From: Theocolax elegans
Taxonomy: Eukaryota > Arthropoda > Insecta > Hymenoptera > Cerocephalidae
Length of the DNA: 64,000 nt
Reading direction: 5' to 3'
Assembly (NCBI GenBank): GCA_026168455.1
Contig: CM047426.1
Span: 56,611,761 to 56,675,760, forward strand
Position 1 is the stretch's first letter. Each line of letters begins with the position of its first letter. Shown here piece after piece: positions 43,101 through 58,905 of the stretch. Made by a program: the position numbers and the translations under genes. Below the pieces are notes generated by a model. That model worked only from the letters and a program-made list of their open reading frames with translations, ran no database searches and was not told where the DNA came from.

Positions 43101-46100
43101 ATTCGTTTTGGCAACTACTACTACACATTTTCCACGCAATCGTTGTCTGCATTTTGTTACGTAGAAGATGCATGAATTGTTTCCAAATAATTTTACAATA
43201 CTCGTTATGACAAATATTACTATACATTTTCCAGGCCACCATTTTCTGTATTTTGATATGCATACGATGTATGAATAATTACCACAAAATTTTACAGTTA
43301 TCTTTTTGACAACTATTACTCTACTTTTTCCACGCAATCGTTTTCTCCATTTTGATATGCATAGGGTGCAGGAATTTTGAAAACAAAATTATTACAATAA
43401 TTAATTTAACAATTATTGCTATACTCAACTCTATGTGATCGTTTTCTGCATTTTGTCAGCCAGACGATGCACGAATTGATACCAACTAATTTTACAATAT
43501 TCGTTTTGGCAACTACTACTTCACATTTTCCACAATATCGTTGTCTGCATTTTGTTAGATAGGCGATGCACGAAATGTTAGCAAATAATTTTACAATAAT
43601 CGTTTTGACAACTATTACTCTACATCTTCGACGCAATCGTTTTCTGCATTTTGTTAAGCATACGTAGCACGAATTGTTACCAAATAATTTTACCATATTC
43701 GTTTTGGCGACTACTACTACACATTTTCCACGATATCGTTGTCTGCATTTTGTTAGATAGACAAAGCACGAATTGTTACCGAATAATTTTGCAATACTCG
43801 TTTTGGCAAATATTACTATACATTTTCCAGGCCACCATTTTCTGTATTTTGATATGCAGACGATGTATGAATAATTACCACAAAATTTTACAGTTATCTT
43901 TTTGACAACTATTACTCTACTTTTTCCACGCAATCGTTTCTCCATTTTGATATGCATAGGGTGCAGGTATTTTGAAAACAAAATTATTACAATAATTAAT
44001 TTAACAATTATTGCTATACACAATTCTATGTCATCGTTTCTGCATTTTGTTAGGCAGACGATGCACGAATTGTTACAAAATAATTTTACAATAATCGATT
44101 TGACATTAATTACTTTACATTTTCCACGCAATCGTTTTCTGCATTTTGTTATCAGACGCCGCACGAATTGTTACCAAATAATTTTACAATATTCGTTTTG
44201 GCAAATGCTACTACACAATTTCCACGCAATCGTTGTCTGCATTTTGTTAGGTAGGAGATGCACGAATTGTTTCCAAATAATTTTACAATACTCGTTATGA
44301 CAAATATTACTATACATTTTCCACGCAACCGTTTCCTACATTTTGATACGCAGACGTAGCAGAAATTTTGAAAGCAAAATTGTTGCAATAATCAATTTAC
44401 CAACTATCGCTATACTCAATTCTGTGCGATCGTTTTCTGCATTTTGTAGCCAGACGATACGCGAATTGTTACCAAATAATTTTACAATAATCGTTTTGAC
44501 ATCTAGACTTGTACATTTTCCACGCAACAGTTTTTGTATTTTGATATGCAAACGATGTATGAATAATTACCACAAAATTTTACAATTATCGTTTGAAAAT
44601 ATTACTTTACATTTTCCACGCAAACGTTTCCTACATTTTGATACGCAGACAATGCAAGAATTTTGAAACGAAAATTGTTACAATAATCAATTTAACACTA
44701 TTGCTTTACTCAATTCTGTGCGATGGTTTTCTGCATTTTGTCAGCCAGACGATGCACGAATTGTTACCAAATTATTTTACAATACTCTTTTGATAACTAT
44801 TACTATACATTTACCACACAATCGTTTCTACATTCTAATACGCAGACGATGCAGGAATTGTTACCAAATAATTTTACAATATTTGTTTTGGCAACTGCTA
44901 CTACACATTTTTCACGCAATCGTTGTCTGCATTTTGTTAGATAGACGAAGCACGAATTGTTACCAAATGATTTTACAGTACTCGTCTTGGCAAATATTAC
45001 TATACATTTTCCACGCCACCATTTTCTGTATTTTCATATGCAGTCGATGTATGAATAGTTACCACAAAACATTAGAATTATCGTTTGACAAATATTACTC
45101 TACATTTTCCACGCAATGGTTTTCTGTATTTTGTTATGCAGATGATGTACGAATAACACCACAAAATTTTACAATTATGGTTTTGAAACTATTACTTTAC
45201 ATTTTCCACGCAATCGTTTTCAGTATTTGTATGCAGACGATGCAGGAATTTTGATAACAAAATCACTACATTAATCAATTAAACAACTATTGCTATAGAC
45301 AATTCTATGTGATCGTTTACTGTTTTTTGTTAGGCAGACGATGCATGAAAAATTACCAAATAAATTTACTATTCTCGTTTTGACAACTATTACTATGCAT
45401 TTTTCCAGCGAACCGTTTTCTGTATTTTAATTCGCAGAGGTTGGAGGAATTTTGAAATCAAAATTATTATAATAATCAATTTAACAACTAGTGTTATCCA
45501 CAATTCTATGAAATTGTATTCTGCACTTTGTTATGCAGACGTTGCACGAATTGTTACCAAATAATTTAACATATATCGTTTTGAAACTATTACTTTACAT
45601 TTTCCACGCAATCATTTCTACATTTTGATACGCAGACGATGCAGGAATTTTGAAACCAAAATGATTACAATAATCAGTTTAACAACTAGTACAAAACACA
45701 ATGCTATGCGATCGTTTTCTGCACTTTGTTAGGCAAACAATGCACGAATTGTTACCAAATAATTTTACACTAAATATTTTGATGACTATAAGTATACATT
45801 TTCCACGCAATCTTTTCCTCCATTTGTTACGCAGACGATGCAGGAATTTTCAAACCAAGATTATTATATTAATCAATTTATTAACTATTGCTATGCACAA
45901 TTCTATGTCATCGTTTCTGCATTTGTTAGGCAGATATGCACGAATTGTTACAAAATAATTTTACAATAATCGATTTGACATTAATTACTTTACATTTTCC
46001 ACGCAATCGTTTTCTGCATTTGTGTTATCAGACGCCGCACGAATTGTTACCAAATAATTTTACAATATTCGTTTTGGCAACTACTACTACACATTTTCCA

Positions 46101-46160
46101 CGCAACCGTTGTCTGCATTTTGTTAGATAGACAAAGCACGAATTGTTACCAAATAATTTT
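38835..46160. repeat. Duplicated satellite block B (copy 1 of 2)
   Basis: Matches 51630-58905 at offsets from 12793 down to about 12740. The offset changes mainly because copy 1 has an extra ~51 bp tandem duplication near 42098-42148. Most other differences are single-base length changes. Confidence 0.85.
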
Positions 46161-46317
46161 ACATTAATCGTTTTGACAACTATTACTATACATTTTCCAC
46201 GCAATCGTTTTCTACATTTTGATACGCAGACGATGCAGGAATTGTTACCAAATAATTTTACCATATTCGTTTTGGCGACTACTACTACACATTTTCCACG
46301 CAATCGTTGTCTGCATT

Positions 46318-48740
46318 TTGTTAGGCAGACGATGCACGAAGCGTTACCAAATAATTTTACAATAATCATTTTGACGTCTACTACTATACCTTTTACACTC
46401 AATCGTTTTCTACATTTTGATACACAGACGATGCAGGAATTTTGAAAGCAAAATTGTTACAATAATCGTTTTGACAACTATTACTGAACATTTTCCACGA
46501 AATCGTTTTCTACATTTTCATACTCAGACGATGCAGGAATTTCGAAACCAAAATTATTACAATAATCATTTTTAAGACTACTGCTATACACAATTCTATG
46601 CGATCGTTTTCTGCATATTGTTAGGTAGACGATGCACGAATTGTTACCAAATAATTTTACAATAATCGTTTTGACAGCTATTACTATACATTTTCCATGC
46701 AAACGTTTGCTGCATTTTGATACGCAGACGATGCAGGAATTTTGAAACCAAAATTATTACAATAATCTATGTAACAATTATTGCTATACACAATTCCATG
46801 CGATCGTTTTCTGCATTTTGTAGGCACATGCACGAAAAGTTACCAAATAATTTTACAATAAATGATTTGACAACTATTACTATATATTTTCCACGCAATC
46901 GTTTTCTGCATTTTGATACGCAGACGATGCAGAAATTTTGAAACCAAAATTATTGCATGTATATAATAATATCGGCCTCTCCGAACTAAATGCTTTACTT
47001 TCGAATAAAAGCGTGACTATCTAAAGTAAAGCATTTACTTCGGAGAGACCGATATTATTATATACATATACATATTACCGAACGTTAAAATTTTGTACCA
47101 AATTATTACAATAATCAATAAAATAACTATTGCTGTACACAATTCTATGTGATCGTTTTCTGCATTTTGTTAGGCAGACGATGCACGAATTGGTACCACA
47201 AAATTTTACAATGATCATTTTGAAGACTACTGCTATACATTTTCCACGCAATCGTTTTCTGTATATTGATATGCAGACGATGCAGGAATTTTGAATCCAA
47301 AAATATTACAATAATCATTTTAACAATTATTGCTATACACAATTTTGTGCGATCGTTTTCTGCATTTAGTTAGGTAGACGATGCACGAATAGGTACCAAA
47401 TAATTTTACAATAATTAATTTGACAACTATTACTATACATTTTTTACACAATCGTTTTCTGCATTTTGATACACAGACGATGCAGGAATTTTGAAACCAA
47501 AATACTACAATAATCATTTTAACAATTATTGCTATACACAATTCTATGCGATCGTATTCTGCATTTTGTTACGCAGACGCTGCATGCATAATTACCACAA
47601 AATTTTACATTAATCGTTTTGACAACTATTAATGTACATTTTCCACGCAATCGTTTTCAGCATTTCGATACGCAGACGATGCAGGAATTTTGACACCATA
47701 ATTATTACAATAATCAATTTAACAATTATTGCTATACACAATTCTATGCGATCGTTTTCTGAATTTTGTTAGGCTGATGATGCACGCATAATTACCACAA
47801 AATTTTACAATTATCGTTTTGACAACTATTAATGTACATTTTCCACGCAATCGTTTTCTACATTTTGATATGCAGACGATGCAGGAATTTTGAAACCAAA
47901 ATATTACAATAATCATTTTAACAATTATTGCTATACACAATTCTATGCGATCGTATTCTGCAGTTTGTTACGCAGACGATGCAGGCATAATTACCACAAA
48001 ATTTTACAATAATCATTTTGAATACTACTGCTATTCATTTTCCACGCAATCGTTTTCTGTATTTTGTATGCAGACGATGCAGGAATTTTGATAACAAAAT
48101 CACTACATTAATCAATTTAATAATTATTGCTATACACAATTCTATGCGATCGTTTTCTGCATTTTGTTAGGTAGACGATGCACGAATAGTTACCAAATAA
48201 TTTTACAATAATTGATTTGACAACTATTACTATACATTATCCACCCAATGGTTTTCTGCATTTTAATACGCACACGTTGCCGAAATTTTGAAACCAAAAT
48301 TATTACAGTAATCAAATTGATAATTATTGCTATACACAATTCTATGCGATCGTGTTCTGCATTTTGTTATGCAGACGTTGCACGAATAGTTACCACAAAA
48401 TTTTACATTAATCAATTTGACGACTACTGCTATACATTTTCGACCAAATCGTATTCTGTATTTTAATATTCAGACGGTGCAGGAATATTGAATCCAAAAT
48501 CATTACAATAATCAATTAAATAATTATTGCTATACGTCATTCTATGCGATCGTTTTCTGCATTTTGTTAAGTAGACGATGCATGCATAATTACCATAAAA
48601 TTATACAATAATCATTTGGACGACTACTGCTATACATTTTCCACGCAATCGTTTTCTGTATTTTGTATGCAGACGATGCAGGAATTTTGATAACTAAATC
48701 ACTACAATAATCAATTTAATAATTATTGCCATACGCCATA
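46318..48740. repeat. Duplicated satellite block A (copy 2)
   Basis: Partner of 37709-40130. After 48740 the sequence switches to other monomers, so the right edge is sharp. Confidence 0.9.
46957..47067. mobile_element. 111-bp hairpin insertion in the satellite, copy 2
   Basis: Identical position within the duplicated block to 38348-38458. It was copied with the block, not inserted independently. Confidence 0.85.
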
Positions 48741-50336
48741 CTATGCGATCGTTTTCTGCATTTTGTTATGCAGACGTTGCACGAATAGTTACCAAATAAT
48801 TTTACCATATTCGTTTTGGCGACTACTACTACACATTTTCCACGCAATCGTTTTCTGTATATTGATATGCAGACGATGCAGGAATTTTGAATCCAAAAAT
48901 ATTACAATAATCATTTTAACAATTATTGCTATACACAATTTTGTGCGATCGTTTTCTGCATTTAGTTAGGTAGACGATGCACGAATAGGTACCAAATAAT
49001 TTTACAATAATTAATTTGACAACTATTACTATACATTTTTTACACAATCGTTTTCTGCATTTTGATACACAGACGATGCAGGAATTTTGAAACCAAAATA
49101 CTACAATAATCATTTTAACAATTATTGCTATACACAATTCTATGCGATCGTATTCTGCATTTTGTTACGCAGACGCTGCATGCATAATTACCACAAAATT
49201 TTACATTAATCGTTTTGACAACTATTAATGTACATTTTCCACGCAATCGTTTTCAGCATTTCGATACGCAGACGATGCAGGAATTTTGACACCATAATTA
49301 TTACAATAATCAATTTAACAATTATTGCTATACACAATTCTATGCGATCGTTTTCTGAATTTTGTTAGGCTGATGATGCACGCATAATTACCACAAAATT
49401 TTACAATTATCGTTTTGACAACTATTAATGTACATTTTCCACGCAATCGTTTTCTACATTTTGATATGCAGACGATTCAGGAATTTTGAAACCAAAATAT
49501 TACAATAATCATTTTAACAATTATTGCTATACACAATTCTATGCGATCGTATTCTGCAGTTTGTTACGCAGACGATGCAGGCATAATTACCACAAAATTT
49601 TACAATAATCATTTTGAATACTACTGCTATTCATTTTCCACGCAATCGTTTTCTGTATTTTGTATGCAGACGATGCAGGAATTTTGATAACAAAATCACT
49701 ACATTAATCAATTTAATAATTATTGCTATACACAATTCTATGCGATCGTTTTCTGCATTTTGTTAGGTAGACGATGCACGAATAGTTACCAAATAATTTT
49801 ACAATAATTGATTTGACAACTATTACTATACATTATCCACCCAATGGTTTTCTGCATTTTAATACGCACACGTTGCCGAAATTTTGAAACCAAAATTATT
49901 ACAGTAATCAAATTGATAATTATTGCTATACACAATTCTATGCGATCGTGTTCTGCATTTTGTTATGCAGACGTTGCACGAATAGTTACCACAAAATTTT
50001 ACATTAATCAATTTGACGACTACTGCTATACATTTTCGACCAAATCGTATTCTGTATTTTAATATTCAGACGGTGCAGGAATATTGAATCCAAAATCATT
50101 ACAATAATCAATTAAATAATTATTGCTATACGTCATTCTATGCGATCGTTTTCTGCATTTTGTTAAGTAGACGATGCATGCATAATTACCATAAAATTAT
50201 ACAATAATCATTTGGACGACTACTGCTATACATTTTCCACGCAATCGTTTTCTGTATTTTGTATGCAGACGATGCAGGAATTTTGATAACTAAATCACTA
50301 CAATAATCAATTTAACAATTATTGCTATACACAATT
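47240..50336. repeat. ~1.6-kb tandem duplication within the satellite
   Basis: 47240-48740 recurs at 48836-50336 (offset 1596 nt, about 16 monomers). A further ~400-bp step follows: the marker AATATTCAGACGGTGCAGG occurs at 50061 and again at 50460, as well as near 39855, 48465 and 52648. Confidence 0.85.
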
Positions 50337-51629
50337 CTATGCGATCGTTTTCTGCATTTTGTTATGCAGACGTTGCACGAATAGTTACCACAAAATTTTA
50401 CATTAATCAATTTGACGACTACTGCTATACATTTTCGACCAAATCGTATTCTGTATTTTAATATTCAGACGGTGCAGGAATATTGAATCCAAAATCATTA
50501 CAATAATCAATTAAATAATTATTGCTATACGTCATTCTATGCGATCGTTTTCTGCATTTTGTTAAGTAGACGATGCATGCATAATTACCATAAAATTATA
50601 CAATAATCATTTGGACGACTACTGCTATACATTTTCCACGCAATCGTTTTCTGTATTTTGTATGCAGACGATGCAGGAATTTTGATAACTAAATCACTAC
50701 AATAATCAATTTAATAATTATTGCCATACGCCATACTATGCGATCGTTTTTTGCATTTTTTTAGGCAGACGATGCAGGCATAATTACCACAAAATTTTAC
50801 AATAATCATTTTGACGACTATTGCTGTACATTTTCCATGCAGTCGTATACAGCGTTTTGTTAGGCAGACGATGCAGGAATTTTGAAATCAAAATTATTAT
50901 AATAATCAATTTAACAACTATTGCTATACACAATTCTATGCGATCGTTATCTGCATATTGTAGGCTGACGATGAACGAATAGTTACCAAATAATTTTACT
51001 ATAATTGATTTGACAAATATTACTATACATTTTCCACGCAATCGTTTTCTGCAGTTTGATACGCAGACGATGCAGGAATTTTGAAACCAAAATTATTACA
51101 ATAATCAAATAAACAACTATTGCTATACACAATTCTATGTGATCTTTTCTACATTTTGTTATGCACACGTCGCACGAATAGTTACCAAATAATTTTACAA
51201 TAATTGATTTGACAACTATTACTCTACATCTTCGACGCAATCGTTTTCTGCATTTTGTTAAGCATACGTAGCACGAATTGTTACCAAATAATTTTACCAT
51301 ATTCGTTTTGGCGACTACTACTACACATTTTCCACGCAATCGTTGTCTGCATTTTGTTAGGTAGACGATGCACGAATTGTTTCCAAATAATTTTACAATA
51401 CTCGTTATGACAAATATTACTATACATTTTCCACGCAACCGTTTCCTACATTTTGATACGCAGACAATGCAGGAATTTTGAAACCAAAATTATTACAATA
51501 ATCAATTTAACAACTATTGCTATACACAATTTTGTGCGATCGTTTTCTGCATTTTGTCAGCCAGACGATGCACGAATTGATACCAAATAATTTTACAATA
51601 ATCGTTTTGACAGCTATTACTATACATTT

Positions 51630-54600
51630 TCCATGCAATCGTTTTCTGCCATTTTGATACGCAGGACGAGCAGGATTTTGAAACCAAAATACTTACAATA
51701 ATCATTTTACAAGTATTGCTATACACAATTCTTCGATGTATTCTGCATTTTGTTCGCAGACCTGCATGCATAATACCACAAAATTTTACATTAATCAGTT
51801 TTGCACTATAATGTACATTTTCCACGCAATCGTTTTCAGCATTTCGATACGCAGACGATGCAGGAAATTTTGACCACCATAATTATTACAATAATCATTT
51901 AACAATTATTGCTGATACACACTTCTATGGGTGTTTCTGAATTTTGTTTAGGTGATGATGCACGCATAATTACCATCAAAATTTTACAATTATCGCTTTT
52001 GACAACTATTACATGTACCATTTTCCACGCAATCGTTTTCTACATTTGATATGCAGACGATGCAGGAATTTTGAAACCAAAAATATTACCATAATCATTT
52101 TAACAATTATTGCTATACACAATTCTACTGCGATCGTATTCTGCAGTTTGTTACGCAGACGATGCAGGCATAATTACCACAAAATTTTACAATAATCATT
52201 TTGAATACTACTGCTATTCATTTTCCACGCAATCGTTTTCTGTATTTTGTATGCAGACGATGCAGGAATTTTGATAACAAAATCACTACATTAATCAATT
52301 TAATAATTATTGCTATACACAATTCTATGCGATCGTTTTCTGCATTTTTGTTAGGTAGACGATGCACGAATAGTTACCAAATAATTTTACAATAATGATT
52401 TGACAACTATTACTATACATTATCCACCCAATGGTTTTCTGCATTTTAATACGCACACGTTGCCGAAATTTTGAAACCAAAATTATTACAGTAATCAAAT
52501 TGATAATTATTGCTATACACAATTCTATGCGATCGTGTTCTGCATTTTGTTATGCAGACGTTGCACGAATAGTTACCACAAAATTTTACATTAATCAATT
52601 TGACGACTACTGCTATACATTTTCGACCAAATCGTATTCTGTATTTTAATATTCAGACGGTGCAGGAATATTGAATCCAAAATCATTACAATAATCAATT
52701 AAATAATTATTGCTATACGTCATTCTATGCGATCGTTTTCTGCATTTTGTTAAGTAGACGATGCATGCATAATTACCATAAAATTATACAATAATCATTT
52801 GGACGACTACTGCTATACATTTTCCACGCAATCGTTTTCTGTATTTTGTATGCAGACGATGCAGGAATTTTGATAACTAAATCACTACAATAATCAATTT
52901 AATAATTATTGCCATACGCCATACTATGCGATCGTTTTTTGCATTTTTTTAGGCAGACGATGCAGGCATAATTACCACAAAATTTTACAATAATCATTTT
53001 GACGACTATTGCTGTACATTTTCCATGCAGTCGTATACAGCGTTTTGTTAGGCAGACGATGCAGGAATTTTGAAATCAAAATTATTATAATAATCAATTT
53101 AACAACTATTGCTATACACAATTCTATGCGATCGTTATCTGCATATTGTAGGCTGACGATGAACGAATAGTTACCAAATAATTTTACTATAATTGATTTG
53201 ACAAATATTACTATACATTTTCCACGCAATCGTTTTCTGCAGTTTGATACGCAGACGATGCAGGAATTTTGAAACCAAAATTATTACAATAATCAAATAA
53301 ACAACTATTGCTATACACAATTCTATGTGATCTTTTCTACATTTTGTTATGCACACGTCGCACGAATAGTTACCACAAAATTTACAATAATCGTTTTGAC
53401 AACTAGTAATGTACATTTTCCATGCAATCGTTATCTGCATTTTATACGCAGACGATGCAGGAATTTTGAAACCAAACTCATTACAATAATCAATTTAACA
53501 ACTATTGCTATACACAATTATATTTGATCGTTTCTGCATTTTGTTAGGCAGACGATGCACGATTTGTTATCAAATAATTTTACATTAATCGTTTCTTACA
53601 ACTATTCTGTACATTTTCCTCGCGTTCGTTTTCTGCATTTTGATTCGCAGACTATGCAAGAATTTTGATACCATAATTATTACAATAATTAATTAAATAA
53701 TCATTGCTATACACAGTTCTATGCAATCGTATTCTGCATTTTGTCATGCAGACGCAACACGAATAGTTACCAAAAATTTTACAATAATCGTTTTGACAAC
53801 TATTACTATACATTTTCCACGCAACCGTTTCCTACATTTTGATCCGCAGACAATGCAGGAATTTTGAAACCAAAATGATTATAATAGTCAGTTTATGAAC
53901 TATTGCAAAACGGAATTCTATGCGATCGTTTTCTGCATTTTGTTAGCCAGACGATGCACGAACTGTTACCAAATAATTTTACAATTATCGTTTTGACAAC
54001 TATATTTTAGTACGCAGACGATGCAGGAATTGTTACTAAATAATTTTACGATATTTGTTTTGGAAAGTACTACTACACATTTTCCACGCAACCGTTGTCT
54101 GGATTTTGTTAGATAGACAAAGCACGAATTGTTACCAAATAATTTTACAATGCTCGTTTTGACAACTATTACTATACATTTACCACGCAACCGTTTTCTG
54201 TATCTTGATATGCAGACGATGTATGAATAATTACCACAAAATTTTACAATTATCGTTTTGAAACTATTACTTTACATATTCCGCGCAAACGTTTTCTACA
54301 TTTTGATACGCAGACAATGCAGGAATTTTTAAACCAAAATGATTACAATAGTCAGGTTAACAACTATTGCAAAACAGAATTCTATGCGAACGTTTTCTGC
54401 ATTTTGTTAGCCAGACGATGCACGAATTGATACCAAATAATTTTACAATAATCGTTTTGACATCTATTACTGTACATTTTCCACACAATCGTTTTCTGCA
54501 TTTTGATACGCAGACGATGCAGGAATAGTTACCAAAAAATTTTACATTAATCACTTTGTCAACTACTGCTATCCATTTTCCACGCAATCGTTGTCTGCAT

Positions 54601-57600
54601 TTTGTTAGATTCGACAAAGCACGAATTGTTACCAATAATTTTACAATAATCGTTTTTACATCTATTACTGTACATTTTACACGCAATCGTTTTCTGTTTT
54701 TTGATATGCAGAGGATGCAGGAATTTTGAAAACAAATTATTACAATAATTAATTTAACAATTAGTGCTATACACAATTCTATGTGATCGTTTTCTGCATT
54801 TTGTTAGGCAGACGAATCACGCAATGTTACCAAATAATTTTACAATAATCATTTTGACAACTATTACTATACATTTTCTACGCAATCGTATTCTGCATTT
54901 TGTTACGCAGACGTTGCACGAATTGTTACAAAATAATTTTACAATAGTCGTATTGACAACTATTACTGTACATTTTCCTCGCAATCGTTTTCTGTTTTTT
55001 GATATGCAGAAGATGCAGGAATTTTGAAACCAAAAGTATTACAATAATCAATTTAACAATTATTGCCATACACAATTCGTTGCGATAGTTTTCTGCATTT
55101 CGTCAGCCAGACAATGCACGAATTGATACCAAATAATTTTACAATAATCGATTTGACATTAATTACTTTACATTTTCCACGCAATCGTTTTCTGCATTTT
55201 GTTATCAGACGCTGCACGAATTGATACCAAATAATTTTACAATATTCGTTTTGGCAACTACTACTTCACATTTTCCACGATATCGTTGTCTGCATTTTGT
55301 TAGATAGACAAAGCACGAATTGTTACCGAATACTTTTGCAATACTCGTTTTGGCAAATATTACTATACATGTTCCACGCCACCATTTTCTGTATTTTGAT
55401 ATGCAGACGATGTATGAATAATTACCACAAAATTTTACAGTTATCTTTTTGACAACTATTACTCTACTTTTTCCACGCAATCGTTTTCTCCATTTTGATA
55501 TGCATAGGGTGCAGGAATTTTGAAAACAAATTATTACAATAATTAATTTAACAATTATTGCAATACTCAACTCCCTGTGATCGTTTTCTGCATTTTGTCA
55601 GCCAGACGATGCACGAATTGATACCAAATAATTTTACAATATTCGTTTTGGCAACTACTACTTCACATTTTCCACGATATCGTTGTCTGCATTTTGTTAG
55701 ATAGGCGATGCACGAATTGTTAGCAAATAATTTTACAATAATCGTTTTGACAACTATTACTCTACATCTTCGACGCAATCGTTTTCTGCATTTTGTTAAG
55801 CATACGTAGCACGAATTGTTACCAAATAATTTTACCATATTCGTTTTGGCAACTACTACTACACATTTTCCACGCAATCGTTGTCTGCATTTTGTTACGT
55901 AGAAGATGCATGAATTGTTTCCAAATAATTTTACAATACTCGTTATGACAAATATTACTATACATTTTCCAGGCCACCATTTTCTGTATTTTGATATGCA
56001 TACGATGTATGAATAATTACCACAAAATTTTACAGTTATCTTTTTGACAACTATTACTCTACTTTTTCCACGCAATCGTTTTCTCCATTTTGATATGCAT
56101 AGGGTGCAGGAATTTTGAAAACAAAATTATTACAATAATTAATTTAACAATTATTGCTATACTCAACTCTATGTGATCGTTTTCTGCATTTTGTCAGCCA
56201 GACGATGCACGAATTGATACCAACTAATTTTACAATATTCGTTTTGGCAACTACTACTTCACATTTTCCACAATATCGTTGTCTGCATTTTGTTAGATAG
56301 GCGATGCACGAAATGTTAGCAAATAATTTTACAATAATCGTTTTGACAACTATTACTCTACATCTTCGACGCAATCGTTTTCTGCATTTTGTTAAGCATA
56401 CGTAGCACGAATTGTTACCAAATAATTTTACCATATTCGTTTTGGCGACTACTACTACACATTTTCCACGATATCGTTGTCTGCATTTTGTTAGATAGAC
56501 AAAGCACGAATTGTTACCGAATAATTTTGCAATACTCGTTTTGGCAAATATTACTATACATTTTCCAGGCCACCATTTTCTGTATTTTGATATGCAGACG
56601 ATGTATGAATAATTACCACAAAATTTTACAGTTATCTTTTTGACAACTATTACTCTACTTTTTCCACGCAATCGTTTTCTCCATTTTGATATGCATAGGG
56701 TGCAGGTATTTTGAAAACAAAATTATTACAATAATTAATTTAACAATTATTGCTATACACAATTCTATGTCATCGTTTCTGCATTTTGTTAGGCAGACGA
56801 TGCACGAATTGTTACAAAATAATTTTACAATAATCGATTTGACATTAATTACTTTACATTTTCCACGCAATCGTTTTCTGCATTTTGTTATCAGACGCCG
56901 CACGAATTGTTACCAAATAATTTTACAATATTCGTTTTGGCAAATGCTACTACACAATTTCCACGCAATCGTTGTCTGCATTTTGTTAGGTAGGAGATGC
57001 ACGAATTGTTTCCAAATAATTTTACAATACTCGTTATGACAAATATTACTATACATTTTCCACGCAACCGTTTCCTACATTTTGATACGCAGACGTAGCA
57101 GAAATTTTGAAAGCAAAATTGTTGCAATAATCAATTTACCAACTATCGCTATACTCAATTCTGTGCGATCGTTTTCTGCATTTTGTAGCCAGACGATACG
57201 CGAATTGTTACCAAATAATTTTACAATAATCGTTTTGACATCTAGACTTGTACATTTTCCACGCAACAGTTTTTGTATTTTGATATGCAAACGATGTATG
57301 AATAATTACCACAAAATTTTACAATTATCGTTTTGAAAATATTACTTTACATTTTCCACGCAAACGTTTCCTACATTTTGATACGCAGACAATGCAAGAA
57401 TTTTGAAACGAAAATTGTTACAATAATCAATTTAACAACTATTGCTTTACTCAATTCTGTGCGATGGTTTTCTGCATTTTGTCAGCCAGACGATGCACGA
57501 ATTGTTACCAAATTATTTTACAATACTCTTTTTGATAACTATTACTATACATTTACCACACAATCGTTTTCTACATTCTAATACGCAGACGATGCAGGAA

Positions 57601-58905
57601 TTGTTACCAAATAATTTTACAATATTTGTTTTGGCAACTGCTACTACACATTTTTCACGCAATCGTTGTCTGCATTTTGTTAGATAGACGAAGCACGAAT
57701 TGTTACCAAATGATTTTACAGTACTCGTCTTGGCAAATATTACTATACATTTTCCACGCCACCATTTTCTGTATTTTCATATGCAGTCGATGTATGAATA
57801 GTTACCACAAAACATTAGAATTATCGTTTTGACAAATATTACTCTACATTTTCCACGCAATGGTTTTCTGTATTTTGTTATGCAGATGATGTACGAATAA
57901 ACACCACAAAATTTTACAATTATGGTTTTGAAACTATTACTTTACATTTTCCACGCAATCGTTTTCAGTATTTTGTATGCAGACGATGCAGGAATTTTGA
58001 TAACAAAATCACTACATTAATCAATTAAACAACTATTGCTATAGACAATTCTATGTGATCGTTTACTGTTTTTTGTTAGGCAGACGATGCATGAAAAATT
58101 ACCAAATAAATTTACTATTCTCGTTTTGACAACTATTACTATGCATTTTCCAGCGAACCGTTTTCTGTATTTTAATTCGCAGAGGTTGGAGGAATTTTGA
58201 AATCAAAATTATTATAATAATCAATTTAACAACTAGTGTTATCCACAATTCTATGAAATTGTATTCTGCACTTTGTTATGCAGACGTTGCACGAATTGTT
58301 ACCAAATAATTTAACATATATCGTTTTGAAACTATTACTTTACATTTTCCACGCAATCATTTCTACATTTTGATACGCAGACGATGCAGGAATTTTGAAA
58401 CCAAAATGATTACAATAATCAGTTTAACAACTATTACAAAACACAATGCTATGCGATCGTTTTCTGCACTTTGTTAGGCAAACAATGCACGAATTGTTAC
58501 CAAATAATTTTACACTAAACATTTTGATGACTATAAGTATACATTTTCCACGCAATCTTTTCCTCCATTTTGTTACGCAGACGATGCAGGAATTTTCAAA
58601 CCAAGATTATTATATTAATCAATTTATTAACTATTGCTATGCACAATTCTATGTCATCGTTTCTGCATTTTGTTAGGCAGATGATGCACGAATTGTTACA
58701 AAATAATTTTACAATAATCGATTTGACATTAATTACTTTACATTTTCACGCAATCGTTTTTCTGCATTGTGTTATCAGACGCCGCACGAATTGTTACCAA
58801 ATAATTTTTACAATATTCGTTTGGCAACTACTACTACACATTTTCCACGCAACCGTTGTCTGCATTTTGTTAGATCGACAAAGCACGAATCGTTACAAAT
58901 AATGT
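51630..58905. repeat. Duplicated satellite block B (copy 2)
   Basis: Second copy of 38835-46160. Its first ~500 bp and the DNA from 58740 onward carry many scattered single-base insertions and deletions, unlike the clean interior. Confidence 0.85.
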
